Positions 1 through 9,327 of a DNA stretch of 64,000 bases are shown here, piece by piece. This DNA comes from Actinokineospora globicatena (GTDB lineage: Bacteria > Actinomycetota > Actinomycetes > Mycobacteriales > Pseudonocardiaceae): contig NZ_JAMTCR010000002.1 in assembly GCF_024171945.1 (NCBI RefSeq), positions 1,860,001 through 1,924,000 on the forward strand, written 5' to 3'. The notes under the pieces were generated by a model. That model was not told where the DNA came from. It ran no database searches and saw nothing but the letters and a program-made list of their open reading frames with translations. Both the position numbers and the translations under genes were made by a program. The stretch's first letter is position 1; each line of letters opens with the position of its first letter.

Positions 1-305
1 AGCACGAAGTTGGTGCCGTGCACGACATCGGTGAGCCCGGCGAACAGCTCGACCGGCGGGTACGGGCCGCGCAGCCACGCCGCGCGCAGCAGACCGGCGG
101 GTGACGGGATGCCGCGCGCCCGGACCCCGTGCGGCAGGACGCGGCGCAGCGCGCGCCAACCGCGCAGGGTGAACGCTACCGCGCGCATGTCCACATGGGA
201 CGACGAAGCGAGTTCCTCGGCCAGCGCGGCGGTGTAGCGGCCGATGCCGGTTCGGTTGCCAAGCAGTGGTGTTCCGTCGATCAACACCCGGATCGGCTTA
301 GGCAT
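1..305 (-). CDS. Glycosyltransferase (GT4-like), N-terminal fragment cut by the window edge
   Basis: The first 101 residues are visible; the rest lies beyond position 1. They begin MPKPIRVLIDGTPLL and continue with TGIGRYTAALAEEL, the usual opening of GT4-family glycosyltransferases, where a first beta strand and a glycine-rich loop precede the acceptor-binding domain. A later VHGTNFVL segment also fits this fold. The ATG at 305-303 is the first plausible start. It is divergent from the wbbL-like gene across about 390 nt. Donor and acceptor sugars cannot be read from this part. A role in envelope glycan synthesis is inferred from the neighbouring rhamnosyl and mannose genes. Confidence 0.75.
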   Translation of the reverse strand, partial: MPKPIRVLIDGTPLLGNRTGIGRYTAALAEELASSSHVDMRAVAFTLRGWRALRRVLPHGVRARGIPSPAGLLRAAWLRGPYPPVELFAGLTDVVHGTNFV

Positions 306-695
306 GCGGACGTCCCCCTGACTCGCGTGCGGTCACGGCGTTCGGCCCGCGCGCGGGGTCCGCCTGGGTGCCCTCGGCCAACCCTGCCTCCTCGCCGTGC
401 TGCTACCGCCGGTCGGGCGGCCGTGGCCGCGGTGCCACCAGCCATAGCGTGCCTCATCGCAGCCCGTGATGGGTGCTCAACCGCGCGAAACGCCGCGCGC
501 GCACGGGCACCCGCACGCGCGCGGCCGTGCCCTACCCCGATCGCCCCAACCGGCCGCGTCCGGTTGGCGCACACCGGCCGGGTATGTCCAGAGTGGAGGG
601 TGGAAGTTCACCCGTTAGGGGGCGAGCTGGTCGGTTGGCGCGTGCGCGCTGGGTGAGCGGCCGGGCGCGGGTGGCGTCGGGCACAATGTCGGGTC
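306..695. other. Divergent intergenic region, no gene supported
   Basis: This stretch of about 390 nt separates two divergent glycosyltransferase genes and should hold both promoters. Short open frames run through it on both strands but are arginine/alanine-rich and look like high-GC artefacts. A perfect inverted repeat, CCAACCGG at 546-553 and CCGGTTGG at 560-567, could be an operator or a small hairpin about 130 nt before the GTG of the rhamnosyltransferase gene. No promoter consensus is clear enough to call. Confidence 0.5.
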
Positions 696-1559
696 GTGAC
701 CGCTGAACCCACCGCCTACGGCGACCGGCTCGCCGTGGTGACCGTGACCTACTCGCCCGGCGACACGCTGGAGCGGTTCGTCCAGACCCTGGCCGCCGCG
801 ACCAGCCGCGACGTGCGGGTCGTGCTCGCCGACAACGGCTCGGTCGACGGTGCCCCCGAGGCCGCCGCGGCCGCCCACGACCACGTCGACCTGGTCCGCA
901 CCGGCGGCAACCTCGGCTACGGCGGCGGCGCCAACCGCGGTGTCGCCGCGCTCGGCCCCGAGTACGGCTGGGTCGTGGTGGCCAACCCCGACCTGGAGTG
1001 GGCCCCCGGTTCGCTCGACGACCTGCTCGCCGCCGCCGAGCGCTGGCCGCGCGGTGGTTCGTTCGGGCCGCTGATCACCGAACGCGACGGCGCGGTGTAC
1101 CCGTCGGCGCGCGAGGTGCCCTCGTTGAGCAAGGGCATCGGCCACGGCCTGCTCGGCAAGGTGTGGCCCGCGAACCCGTGGACCCGCGCCTACAAGCAGT
1201 CCGCGACCGACGTGCGCGAGCGCGAGGCGGGCTGGCTGTCCGGTTCGTGCCTGCTGCTGCGCCGCGCCGCGTTCGATTCCGTTGACGGGTTCGACACCCG
1301 CTACTTCATGTACTTCGAGGACGTCGACCTCGGCGAGCGGCTGAGCCAGGCCGGGTGGCAGAACGTGTACGTGCCGTCGGCGAGCGTCATGCACATCCAG
1401 GGCGTGTCCACGGCGAAGGTCTCGGAGAAGATGCTCGTCGCCCACCACGACAGCGCCTACCGGTTCATCGCCGACCGCCACCGCGGCCCGGCGTGGGCTC
1501 CTCTGCGCCTGGCCATCAAGGCTGGATTGGCTGTGCGGCTGCGGCTTGAGACGCGCTGA
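696..1559 (+). CDS. wbbL: WbbL-like rhamnosyltransferase (GT2 family)
   Basis: This 287-residue cytosolic or membrane-associated GT2 enzyme has VVTVTYSPGDTLERF at the N-terminus, LADNGSVDG as the nucleotide-binding loop, VVANPDLEW in place of a plain DxD, and FMYFEDVDLGERL as the later acidic motif. In mycobacteria WbbL adds rhamnose from dTDP-rhamnose to GlcNAc-PP-decaprenyl, making the linker between peptidoglycan and arabinogalactan. Its place beside manC matches Rv3265c-Rv3264c. GTG at 696 is the start that keeps the first strand intact. The linkage made here is inferred from homology and synteny. Confidence 0.82.
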   Translation: MTAEPTAYGDRLAVVTVTYSPGDTLERFVQTLAAATSRDVRVVLADNGSVDGAPEAAAAAHDHVDLVRTGGNLGYGGGANRGVAALGPEYGWVVVANPDLEWAPGSLDDLLAAAERWPRGGSFGPLITERDGAVYPSAREVPSLSKGIGHGLLGKVWPANPWTRAYKQSATDVREREAGWLSGSCLLLRRAAFDSVDGFDTRYFMYFEDVDLGERLSQAGWQNVYVPSASVMHIQGVSTAKVSEKMLVAHHDSAYRFIADRHRGPAWAPLRLAIKAGLAVRLRLETR

Positions 1560-2200
1560 CTGTCCTAGTGGGACTGTTGCGGTGATCTTCGGGGCAGGTT
1601 GTCCTGCTGCGCAAGTTCCGTCTTCTGGGTGACAGAAGTTATCCACATGTGGATCTCTGCGGGGGTTGGTTCAAGATCGACTGTCGGGGGGGTCCTTGTA
1701 GACTGGACCAGGGCCGCCCCCCGGAGAGGGTGGGGGCTGGGCGGGGGTGGGACCGCGTGCGCGCGAAGAGGGCGCGGTGGGGGTCTTACCGGGCTGGGCA
1801 TAGGACTGCGGCAGGGGTTAGAGGCGTGGCGGGGGCCTAGAGGGCGCGGCGGGGGCTGGGCCTAGAGGGGTGCCGTTGAGGGGCGTGCCGGGGCTGGGCT
1901 AACGGGCGCGGTGGGGTGCCTGCGGTGGGGTGTCTTGTGGGGTTAGGCCTGTGGTGGGGCTTGCGGGGAGTGGCCTAGAGGTACGGGCGGGGAGTCACGC
2001 GGGGCAGTGTCTGGAGGCTGCTGCGGGCTCTGCCTCGTGGGTCAGTGCGGTCTTGGGGCCATGCGGGGTGGGCTGCGTCGAGGCGTCTGTGGGTGTGAGG
2101 TGGACGCGTCGAAATGAGCTGTTGGGGGTTTCTTGCGCGGACGGCTGCTCGGAGGACCTGTCGCGCGATTAGAGAAGTACTAGAGGGCGTGCAGCCCCGC
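1560..2200. other. G-rich, strand-asymmetric convergent intergenic region with repeated TAGAGG motif
   Basis: About 640 nt lie between the 3' ends of the rhamnosyltransferase gene and the convergent gene at 2201. The top strand is extremely G-rich, with many GGGG runs and few C runs. The word TAGAGG recurs at about 1819, 1838, 1863, 1976 and 2181, mostly as CCTAGAGG(G). A perfect palindrome ATCCACATGTGGAT sits at 1641-1654. Frames through this stretch are glycine/arginine/tryptophan-rich and unlike proteins, so I see no gene. It may act as a 3' regulatory or terminator zone, or be decayed sequence. Confidence 0.5.
1639..1654. promoter_or_regulatory. DnaA-box-like motif within a 14-bp palindrome
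   Basis: TTATCCACA at 1639-1647 is identical to the classic DnaA box and is part of the perfect palindrome ATCCACATGTGGAT (1641-1654). It sits about 80 nt past the rhamnosyltransferase stop, in non-coding DNA. It could titrate DnaA, bind another regulator, or be chance. Confidence 0.3.
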
Positions 2201-2590
2201 TCAGTGGTCGCCGTCTAGGCGTTGGGAGAGGGAGGGGCGGTGCTGGGGGTGTTGGGGGCGCGAGGTGGGGAGGAGGCCGTCCTGGTGGGGGCGGGGGGTG
2301 GGGTGGGGGCGCGGCGGGCGGGGTGGGGCGGCCACTGATTGGGTGGCGGCTTCCTGCGCTATCGCGGGGAGTTCCTCGGTGGGGCGGTGGGGGTCCGGGG
2401 GGAAGGACTCCACCGGGAAGACCATGGTGATGTCGGGGTCCTCCGCGTCGATGGCGGCGACGACGGCCCGGGGGATCTGGAGGGTCGCGGCGGCGTCCAT
2501 CGGGGAGATGGCGCTGTCCGGGGTGACGACGAAGGCGCCGCGCGCGCGGGCCCGCGCCAGGATGGCATCGGCCCGGTCACGGGGGTCCAT
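2201..2590 (-). CDS. Conserved hypothetical protein with proline-rich tail
   Basis: This 129-residue protein begins MDPRDRADAILARARARG. The first 90 or so residues look folded: an Arg/Ala-rich helix, then FVVTPDSAISPMDAA and IPRAVVAAIDAEDPDITMVFP. The last 40 are proline/histidine/arginine-rich and probably disordered. A GGAAGG sequence lies 7 nt before the ATG at 2590. I recall similar short proteins next to manC in Pseudonocardiaceae, but no function is known to me. It runs in the same direction as manC, 131 nt downstream of it, so the two may be co-transcribed. Confidence 0.65.
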   Translation of the reverse strand: MDPRDRADAILARARARGAFVVTPDSAISPMDAAATLQIPRAVVAAIDAEDPDITMVFPVESFPPDPHRPTEELPAIAQEAATQSVAAPPRPPRPHPTPRPHQDGLLPTSRPQHPQHRPSLSQRLDGDH

Positions 2591-2721
2591 GTGGCGGCCT
2601 TCCTGCGTCGCTGCCAGTGGTGCTCGGTGCTGCTGTACTTCTCCTGCAACCCCGTCAGAGTATCCCGCCCGGCACGCCGCGTCATCGACCCAGGCCGATC
2701 ACCGCGGAATCCGAGCCGGAT

Positions 2722-3828
2722 TCACAGGTAGTCGGCCTCGCCGTGCTCGCGCAGGATCTCGGTCAGCCGCTTGATGTCCTGCGCGCGGTCGCGGTCGCAG
2801 ACCAGCACGGCGTCGTCGGTGTCGACCACGATCAGGTCCCGGACGCCGAGGGTGGCCACCAGCCGACCGCTGTTCGGGACCACGATCACGTCCTCGCCGT
2901 CGACGACGACGGCCCGGCTGCGGGTCGCGGGCGAGAACGAGCGGCCGCCCTGGCCGACGTCGGTGCCGAGCAGCCGGACCACGGTCTCGAAGTCGCCGAT
3001 GTCGCTCCAGCCGAAGTCGCCGGGCACGGTGGCGACCTTGCCCTCCTCGGCGGCGGGCTCCATCACCGCGTACTCGACGGCCACCTTGGGCACCGTCGGC
3101 CACAGCTCGGCGAGCACGTCCTCCTGCTCGTCGGTGTCCCACGCCGCCGCGATCGCCGCGATCGGCCCGGCCACGTCCGGCCTGCGGGCCGCCAGCTCGG
3201 CGAGGAACAGGTCCGTCCGCCACACGAACATGCTGGCGTTCCACAGGTACGAGCCGGAGGAGACGTAGCGGCTGGCGACCTCCAGCGACGGCTTCTCCTT
3301 GAACTCCAGCACCGGCTGGATCACCCCGCGCTCGGCCTGCGCGCTCAACCGCAGGTAGCCGTACCCCGTCTCGGGCCGGGTCGGGGTGATGCCGATGGTC
3401 ATCAGGTAGCCCTCGCGCGCACCCGCCACCGCCCGCTCGACCGTCCGCGCGAACTCGTCCGTGTCGGTGATCAGGTGGTCCGCGGCGAACGACGCCATGA
3501 CCGCGCCGGGGCTGCGCCGCTCGATCACCGCGGCCGCCAGCGCGATCGCCGCGCACGAGTCGCGGGCGAACGGCTCGACCAGGATGTTGCTGTCGGGCAG
3601 GTCCGGCAGCTGCCGGGCGACCCCGGCGGCGTGCGCGGTGCCGGTGACCACCAGCAGCCGCTCCGGCGGGGCCAGCGGCGTCAGCCGGTCGAAGGTCGCC
3701 TGCAGCAGCGAGCGGTCGGTCCCGGTGAGCGCGTGCAGGAACTTGGGGTTGCTCGCCCGCGACAACGGCCACAGGCGGGTCCCGCTGCCACCCGCGGGAA
3801 CGACTACGAAGAGTTCTGTCAGCGTCAC
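2722..3828 (-). CDS. manC: Mannose-1-phosphate guanylyltransferase
   Basis: The enzyme makes GDP-mannose from mannose-1-phosphate and GTP, the donor for mannosylated glycolipids and lipoglycans. This 368-residue protein opens VTLTELFVVVPAGGSGTRLW, holding the nucleotidyltransferase signature GGSGTRLWPLSR, and later shows FKEKPS and a DFGWSDIGD segment typical of the family. GTG at 3828 is chosen because the signature starts about 11 residues later; the open frame continues upstream but overlaps the divergent glycosylase gene. Synteny matches Rv3264c. It works with ManA and ManB, also encoded in this window. Confidence 0.9.
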   Translation of the reverse strand: MTLTELFVVVPAGGSGTRLWPLSRASNPKFLHALTGTDRSLLQATFDRLTPLAPPERLLVVTGTAHAAGVARQLPDLPDSNILVEPFARDSCAAIALAAAVIERRSPGAVMASFAADHLITDTDEFARTVERAVAGAREGYLMTIGITPTRPETGYGYLRLSAQAERGVIQPVLEFKEKPSLEVASRYVSSGSYLWNASMFVWRTDLFLAELAARRPDVAGPIAAIAAAWDTDEQEDVLAELWPTVPKVAVEYAVMEPAAEEGKVATVPGDFGWSDIGDFETVVRLLGTDVGQGGRSFSPATRSRAVVVDGEDVIVVPNSGRLVATLGVRDLIVVDTDDAVLVCDRDRAQDIKRLTEILREHGEADYL

Positions 3829-3904
3829 TGGCAGGTGTCCTTGGTGGTGGGGGCAGGGCTCCGGCAGCACTAACTGTAACCAACGGGGCGGTACGGTCCT
3901 CGTG

Positions 3905-4807
3905 ATGACGTCGACCCGCGCCTGGCGCCCCGGCTTCCCGCTCGACCTGGCCCAGGTCCTGCGGCCGCTGCGCCGCGGCGCCGGTGACCCCGCCTTCCGG
4001 CTCGACCCGTCCGGGGCGTGGCTGGCAGCGACCACCGACGACGGTCCGGGGACCCTCTTCCTGACGAGGTCCTCGGCGGAGGTCCAGGCCACCGCTTGGG
4101 GCCCCGGCGCGGGGGTGCTGCTCGACGGCGTGCCCGCGCTGCTCGGCGCGGAGGACGACGACAGCGGGTTCGAACCGCTACACCCGGTGATCGCGGAAGC
4201 ACGCCGCAGCAGACCGGGGATCCGCCTCGGCGCCACCGGTCGGGTGTGGGACGTCCTGCTCGCCGCCGTCCTCGAGCAGAAGGTGACCGGCGAGGAGGCG
4301 CGCCGCTCCTGGCGGGAACTGGCTAGGCGGTTCGGCGTCCCGGCCCCGGGGCCCGCGCCGGAGGGCATGTCCGTCCCGCCGACCCCGGTGGCCGTGCTGG
4401 GCATCCAGGACTGGGAGTGGCACAAGGCGGGCGTCGACTCGGCGCGCAGGCGGGCCATCACCGCCGCCGCGCAGGTCGCCGGTCGGCTGGAGCAGGCCGC
4501 GCGGCTGCGCGGGGTCGACGGCAGGCTGTTCCTGCGCAAGGTGCCCGGCATCGGCGTGTGGACGGCCGCCGAGGTGGCGCAGCGCGCCTGGGGCGACCCG
4601 GACGCGGTGAGCGTGGGCGACTTCCACATCCCGGCACTGGTCGGTTACGCGCTCGCGGGCCGCAAAACCGACGACCGGGGCATGTTGGAACTGCTGGCCC
4701 CGTACGCGCCGCACCGGCAACGGGTCGTCCGCTACATCGAGGCGAGCGGATTCCGCAAACCCCGGTTCGGACCGCGGCTCTCGGTGAAGGACTACCGCGG
4801 GATGTGA
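3905..4807 (+). CDS. AlkA-like DNA-3-methyladenine glycosylase (HhH-GPD)
   Basis: This base-excision repair glycosylase removes alkylated purines. The 300-residue protein has a helix-hairpin-helix motif RKVPGIGVWTAAEVA, followed by AVSVGDFHIP, in which the Asp of VGD is the expected catalytic residue of HhH-GPD glycosylases. The AVLEQKVTGEEA helix is also typical of AlkA proteins. ATG at 3905 directly follows an in-frame GTG at 3902, so either may be used. It is divergent from manC with 76 nt between. Exact substrate range cannot be read from sequence. Confidence 0.83.
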   Translation: MTSTRAWRPGFPLDLAQVLRPLRRGAGDPAFRLDPSGAWLAATTDDGPGTLFLTRSSAEVQATAWGPGAGVLLDGVPALLGAEDDDSGFEPLHPVIAEARRSRPGIRLGATGRVWDVLLAAVLEQKVTGEEARRSWRELARRFGVPAPGPAPEGMSVPPTPVAVLGIQDWEWHKAGVDSARRRAITAAAQVAGRLEQAARLRGVDGRLFLRKVPGIGVWTAAEVAQRAWGDPDAVSVGDFHIPALVGYALAGRKTDDRGMLELLAPYAPHRQRVVRYIEASGFRKPRFGPRLSVKDYRGM

Positions 4808-4814
4808 GCGGAGT

Positions 4815-5306
4815 TCACCGCGTCAGGTCGAGCAGCGCGCAGTTGTCCCAATCGTCGTGCGCCAGTCCGAGTGCGCGCCTGCACCGGTGCCGACCCATGA
4901 GCAGGCTGTTCGCGTAGCTCAGGTGCGCGTCGGCGTGGTCCAGTTCCGCCATTTCGTGCGGCAGCAGGTTCGCGATGGCCAGCGAATACCACTCGGCGGC
5001 CGAGCGGAGCTCACCGCGCTCGGCGTGCATCTCGGCGGCGAGCTCGCAGGGCGCCGGGTGGATCGGCAGCTCGTCGCGCAGCAGGTCGAACTGGATCTCG
5101 GCCTCCAGCGGCCGACCGAGGTCGAACATCAGGTCGGCGAGGGCGACCCTGGCGAAACCGCGGTCCTCACCGCCGAGCGCGATGGCCGCGTCCAGGTATC
5201 CGATAGCGGCGCTCGACTCGCCCGCCCGGCGTTTGGCGTGCGCCGCCTCCAGCAGAATGTCGCCGCGGTCGTCGTAGCGGAACAGCCAGGCGAATTCCTC
5301 GGTCAT
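4815..5306 (-). CDS. Tetratricopeptide-like hypothetical protein
   Basis: This 163-residue, helix-rich protein opens MTEEFAWLFRYDDRGDILLEA. It contains successive helix pairs with A-x-G-Y and A-E-x-x-F patterns (SSAAIGYLDAAIALGGED, LGRPLEAEIQFDLL, LRSAAEWYSLAI) that resemble degenerate TPR repeats, so a protein-protein interaction role is plausible. It converges with the glycosylase gene, with 7 nt between stops. ATG at 5306 is preferred: the frame is open further upstream but that part reads as arginine-rich shadow sequence. No specific function recognised. Confidence 0.7.
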   Translation of the reverse strand: MTEEFAWLFRYDDRGDILLEAAHAKRRAGESSAAIGYLDAAIALGGEDRGFARVALADLMFDLGRPLEAEIQFDLLRDELPIHPAPCELAAEMHAERGELRSAAEWYSLAIANLLPHEMAELDHADAHLSYANSLLMGRHRCRRALGLAHDDWDNCALLDLTR

Positions 5307-5430
5307 GGAGATAAAGCTAGCAACATCGCGCGCCGGGGGTCGGCCGGACGACCTCTTCGCGGTAATGAGAAACAATTCTCTCGGCCGTCCGGCAAAACAC
5401 CCACAACTTGCATCGCCTAAGAAGGTGAAC

Positions 5431-5958
5431 TCACCGGAGAACGGCCAGGATCGGGTCGATTTCCACGCCGCCGTCGGGTAATGCGTCCACCGGCCACCAG
5501 CGCAGGTCAAGCGACTCGGCGCTGCGCACCGGCTGCGCCCCCTCGGGCGCCCGCACCGCGAACCGCACGTCGAAGTGCCGGGTCGGCAGCCCCAGCGAGC
5601 AGGTGATCGGGTGCACGTCCACGTGCAGCGGGACCGGGTCAATGCGCAGTCCGGCGATCCCCGACTCCTCGGTCGCCTCGCGCAGCGCCGCCCCGGCCAG
5701 CGTCCGGTCCGAGGGCTCGCAGTGCCCGCCGAGCTGCAACCAGCGGCCCACCCTCGGGTGCAGGGTCAGCAGCACGTACTCGCCGTGCGCGTCGAACACC
5801 AGCGCCGACGCGGTGATGTGCCCCGGCTCGCACGCGCGCAGGCACGCGTCCGGCCGGGCGAGCAGGAACCCGAGGAAGGCCTGCCGCAACGACTCCTGGG
5901 TCGGGTCGGCCGGGCGCCAAGCGGACATCGTCGCGACCGCGTCGGGGTGCGGGCTCAC
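5431..5958 (-). CDS. NUDIX hydrolase
   Basis: A 175-residue protein with a Nudix box spanning [20 protein letters not shown] and ending EESGI. The REATEESG core is kept, but the usual acidic residue after the first glycines is Asp and the spacing is one residue longer than the textbook motif. Nudix enzymes cleave nucleoside diphosphates linked to another moiety; the substrate is unknown. Its GTG at 5958 overlaps the fbiB stop by 4 nt (GTGA), which indicates translational coupling to the F420 genes. Whether it acts in F420 metabolism is open. Confidence 0.85.
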   Translation of the reverse strand: MSPHPDAVATMSAWRPADPTQESLRQAFLGFLLARPDACLRACEPGHITASALVFDAHGEYVLLTLHPRVGRWLQLGGHCEPSDRTLAGAALREATEESGIAGLRIDPVPLHVDVHPITCSLGLPTRHFDVRFAVRAPEGAQPVRSAESLDLRWWPVDALPDGGVEIDPILAVLR

Positions 5959-7286
5959 AGTTCCAGCAACTCCTCGTCCCGCGGCTCGCGCGGGGTCAGC
6001 TCCTGCGGGGGCCGCCCGACCGCGACCGCGCCGAGGGGCTCCCAGGACGCGGGCAGCCCCAGCACCGAGCGCACCACGTCCGGGCAGAAGATCGTCGAGG
6101 ATACCCAGCAGGACCCCAGGCCCTCCGCGCCAAGGGCCACCAGCAACCCCTGCACCGCGGCACCACCGGCGACGGTGAACATCGTCCGCTCCGCAGCTGC
6201 CCGGCGCGGGTCCGGGTACTCGTGCGCCCCGTCGCGGACCAGGAACGGCAGCACGATCTCCGGCGCCGCCACCAACAGGTCCCCGCGCTTGACCCGCCGG
6301 GCGACCGCCGCGTCGTCGAGCCCGTCGCCGCGCAGGTCCGACTCCCAGGCCTCCCGCATCGCCGTGAGCAGCTCCGACCGCCGGGCCGCCAGCCGCACGA
6401 ACCGCACCGGGCGCGTGTGGTGCGGCGCGGGCGCTGTGGCCGCCGCCGCCGCCGCGCGCCGGATGGCACCGACGTCGACCGGCTCGTCGGCGAAGGACCG
6501 CAGCGACCGGCGCAGCAGCACCGCCTCCCGCCGCCCCCGGGTGATCGCCTCCGCCGTGCCCAGGCGGAACAGGTCGTCCTCGGGCGCGCGCACCAGGTCG
6601 CGCGCGGTGGACTTGTCGTCGCCGATCTCCAGGCCGCGCACGATCGCGACCGGCACGCCGCCGAGCTTGCCCTTCACCAGGTCGGCCGCCGCGGCCACCT
6701 CGTCGGCCACCGCGACGACGGTCACCGCCAGCTCGTTGCCGTGCTGGTCGACCGCGCCCGCGTAGGAGTGCAGCACGCCCAACCCGGACGAGCCGATCGC
6801 CGCGTCGGTCTGCCCGACCCGCCAGGCCCGGCCCATCGTGTCGGTCACCACGACCGCGACCTCCACGCCGAGCCGCTCGCGCAGGCCGTTGCGCAGCGCG
6901 ATCGCCGAGCCGTCCGGGTCGGCGGGCAGCAGCGCGATCTCGTCGCGGGCCACGTTCGACGCGTCCACCCCGGAGGCCGCCTGCACCACGCCGATCCGCT
7001 TGTTGACCGTGATCAGCGTCGCGCCCTTGGCGGCGATGACCTGGTCGGCCTCCTCCAGCACCGCGCGCCGCTTGGCCGCCTCCCGGCCCGCGGGGTCGCT
7101 CGGCACCCGGTAGAGCCTGCCCTCCACTTTGGACACGATCTTGCTGGTGACGACCACCACGTCGCCCGAGCGCAGCCACGGGGCCGCGGCCGCGATCGCG
7201 CCGGTGAGGTCGTCGCCCGGTCGGAACTCGGGCAGCCCGGTCACCGGCAGGATCTCGACGCTGCCCCGCGCGCCGTGCTCAGCCAA
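5955..7286 (-). CDS. fbiB: F420-0:gamma-glutamyl ligase / dehydro-F420 reductase
   Basis: FbiB completes coenzyme F420. The N-terminal CofE-like domain (about residues 10-240) adds the poly-gamma-glutamate tail, and the C-terminal nitroreductase-like FMN domain (about 250-440) reduces dehydro-F420-0. Visible marks are [32 protein letters not shown] and [15 protein letters not shown] in the first part, and [13 protein letters not shown] plus GLGSCWVSS in the second. The likely start is a TTG at 7286 behind GGCGGGG, giving 443 residues (M. tuberculosis FbiB has 448) and an 8-nt overlap with fbiA. The frame upstream has no family resemblance. Confidence 0.93.
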   Translation of the reverse strand: MAEHGARGSVEILPVTGLPEFRPGDDLTGAIAAAAPWLRSGDVVVVTSKIVSKVEGRLYRVPSDPAGREAAKRRAVLEEADQVIAAKGATLITVNKRIGVVQAASGVDASNVARDEIALLPADPDGSAIALRNGLRERLGVEVAVVVTDTMGRAWRVGQTDAAIGSSGLGVLHSYAGAVDQHGNELAVTVVAVADEVAAAADLVKGKLGGVPVAIVRGLEIGDDKSTARDLVRAPEDDLFRLGTAEAITRGRREAVLLRRSLRSFADEPVDVGAIRRAAAAAATAPAPHHTRPVRFVRLAARRSELLTAMREAWESDLRGDGLDDAAVARRVKRGDLLVAAPEIVLPFLVRDGAHEYPDPRRAAAERTMFTVAGGAAVQGLLVALGAEGLGSCWVSSTIFCPDVVRSVLGLPASWEPLGAVAVGRPPQELTPREPRDEELLEL

Positions 7287-8277
7287 AGTCGACCCCGCCG
7301 AGGTCGACGGCCGCGCGCACCATCGCCGCCGTCGCGTCCACATCGGACATCAGCAGCGGGACCGCCCGGACGGCCACCCCCGGCACGTCCGCGGTGTCGC
7401 CGGTGGCCACCAGCCACCCGTCGAGCACGCCGTTCTCCGAGCACGCGCGCGACCCGTAGTGCCGACCGACCGCCTCGGCCGTCGTCGGCAGCCCGATCGC
7501 CGCCAGGCACGCGTCGGCCATCCCGCGCACCGGCTTCCCGCCGATGATCGGCGAGACCCCCACCACCGGCGCCTCGGTCTTGCGCAGCGCGGTGCGCACC
7601 CCGGGCACCGCCAGCACCGTGCCGACGCTCACCACCGGGTTCGACGGCGCCAGCAGCACGATGTCGGCGTCGGTGATCGCCTCCACCACGCCGGGCGCGG
7701 GCGTCGACTCGTCCGCGCCGACCGGGACGATCGACTGCGCCCTCGGCTCCGCGCGGTAGCGGACCCACCACTCCTGGAAGTGCACCGCCTTGCGCTCGCC
7801 GGTGCCGGGCTCGTCGATCACCACGTGCGTCTCGACCCGGTCGTCGGTCATCGGCAGCAGCCGGACCCCCGGCTTCCAGCGGTCGCTCAGCGCCGCGGTG
7901 ATGTCGGAGAGCTCGTAGCCCGCGCGCATCATCCTGGTGCGCACCAGGTGGGTCGCGATGTCCTTGTCGCCGAGGCCGAACCACTCCGGGTCCGCGCCGT
8001 AGGCCGCCAGCTCCTGCTTGACCGTCCAGCTCTCCCCGGTCCGGCCCCAACCCCGCTCGGTGTCGCTACCGCCACCGAGGGTGTACATGCAGGAGTCCAG
8101 GTCCGGGCAGATCCGCAGCCCGTGCAGCCAGATGTCGTCCGCGGTGTTCACGATCGCGGTGACCTCGTGCGCGCCGGGTGAGTCCGATTCGCCCTCCGGC
8201 GGTAAACCGAGGAACTTCTTCACACCGAGCAGGAACCGGGCTCCCCCGACCCCGCCGACGACAACCACTACCTTCAC
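7279..8277 (-). CDS. fbiA: F420 biosynthesis phospholactate/phosphoenolpyruvate transferase FbiA (CofD)
   Basis: FbiA transfers the activated lactyl or enolpyruvyl phosphate moiety onto Fo, giving F420-0 or its dehydro form in the cytosol. The 332-residue protein opens [18 protein letters not shown] and has [19 protein letters not shown] and [11 protein letters not shown], all CofD-family blocks. GTG at 8277 begins just before the glycine-rich loop. It heads a coupled cluster fbiA-fbiB-NUDIX, each gene overlapping the next. Divergence from whiB2 with a site-2 protease gene in between recalls the Rv3260c-Rv3262 arrangement. Confidence 0.94.
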   Translation of the reverse strand: MKVVVVVGGVGGARFLLGVKKFLGLPPEGESDSPGAHEVTAIVNTADDIWLHGLRICPDLDSCMYTLGGGSDTERGWGRTGESWTVKQELAAYGADPEWFGLGDKDIATHLVRTRMMRAGYELSDITAALSDRWKPGVRLLPMTDDRVETHVVIDEPGTGERKAVHFQEWWVRYRAEPRAQSIVPVGADESTPAPGVVEAITDADIVLLAPSNPVVSVGTVLAVPGVRTALRKTEAPVVGVSPIIGGKPVRGMADACLAAIGLPTTAEAVGRHYGSRACSENGVLDGWLVATGDTADVPGVAVRAVPLLMSDVDATAAMVRAAVDLGGVDFG

Positions 8278-8347
8278 GGTCGGCGACCCTCGCAAGCTCA
8301 GTCGGTGACCGGTCGCCCGGCCACCGAGATGGTTTTCACATTCGGGT

Positions 8348-9097
8348 TTACTGCCAGAAGAAGAACGCGCGCTGCCCGAAGTACGCGGCGGTCTCGTCGC
8401 CGCCCAGGGCGCCGAACAGGGCCTGCACCACGTCCCAGAACGCCTCGCTCACCCCGGGAACGCCGATCAGCACCGCGAACAGGATCAGCGGCGCCCACTG
8501 CCTGGCCTTGGCGCCGAAGCGGCGCGCCTCGTAGGACAGGTACGGCTCGATGGCGCCCCACCCGTCCAGGCCGGGCACCGGCAGCATGTTCAGCACGAAC
8601 GCCGCGAGCTGCAGCAACGCCAGGAACGACAGGCCCCAGGCGATGCCGGGGGCCGGGTCGAAGACGTTCACCGACACGGTCAGCAGGAAGGCGATGACCA
8701 GGTTCGAGAACGGCCCGGCCAGCGAGACGGCTGAGTCCACCGCTCGGGACCGCAGCGCGTGGTGGTTGATCCACACCGCCCCGCCGGGCAGCGGGATGCC
8801 GCCGATGGCCAGGAACAGCAGCGGCAGCAGCAGGCTCAGCACCGGGTCGGTGTAGCGCCGCGGGTCGAGTGTGAGGTAGCCCTTGAAGTAGACCTCGCGG
8901 TCGCCACCGCGGAAGGCGACGATCGCGTGCCCGAACTCGTGCAGGCACAGCGACACCGCCCAGCCGCCCATGACGAGCAGGAAAACCCCTGCGCGCAGGG
9001 CGGTTTCGCCCTTCAGCAGGGTCAGCAGGGCACCACCCACGGTGAGCACCACGAGGGCGAGGAAGACCGGTGACGGGCGAACCGCTGATCGCTGCAC
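8348..9097 (-). CDS. Site-2 protease family (M50) membrane metalloprotease
   Basis: A 249-residue polytopic membrane protein with CLHEFGHAIVAFRGG (the HExxH zinc site) in an early transmembrane helix and NMLPVPGLDGWG further on, giving the third ligand Asp in an NPDG-like motif. SLAGPFSNLVIAFLL is the conserved family helix. It probably cleaves substrates within or near the membrane; the substrate is unknown. GTG at 9097 gives a short basic head before the first helix. It lies 70 nt upstream of fbiA in the same direction and is divergent from whiB2. Confidence 0.88.
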   Translation of the reverse strand: MQRSAVRPSPVFLALVVLTVGGALLTLLKGETALRAGVFLLVMGGWAVSLCLHEFGHAIVAFRGGDREVYFKGYLTLDPRRYTDPVLSLLLPLLFLAIGGIPLPGGAVWINHHALRSRAVDSAVSLAGPFSNLVIAFLLTVSVNVFDPAPGIAWGLSFLALLQLAAFVLNMLPVPGLDGWGAIEPYLSYEARRFGAKARQWAPLILFAVLIGVPGVSEAFWDVVQALFGALGGDETAAYFGQRAFFFWQ

Positions 9098-9327
9098 GAC
9101 ACAAGTGTGGCAATGTCGGCCGGTTGGCGGGTGACCGGACCGGCATTCGCCGCGGTTTCGGCAGGTACACGATCGGGTACGGGGTGCACATATCCCATCA
9201 CCCGCTCGGGGGCCGCGCTTGACCCGCCGCGGCGACACGGGTGTAATCACATCGATGTCATTCGCCACGGGGACGGCCGATGGCATCCGCCAGCCGGGGA
9301 GTGCGGAAGGCGAGGAGGCGGGCGATC

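Noticed and set aside
2617-3873. Long plus-strand reading frame opposite manC
   Set aside because: Histidine/aspartate/arginine-rich shadow of the manC coding strand with no recognisable fold; typical of very GC-rich genes.
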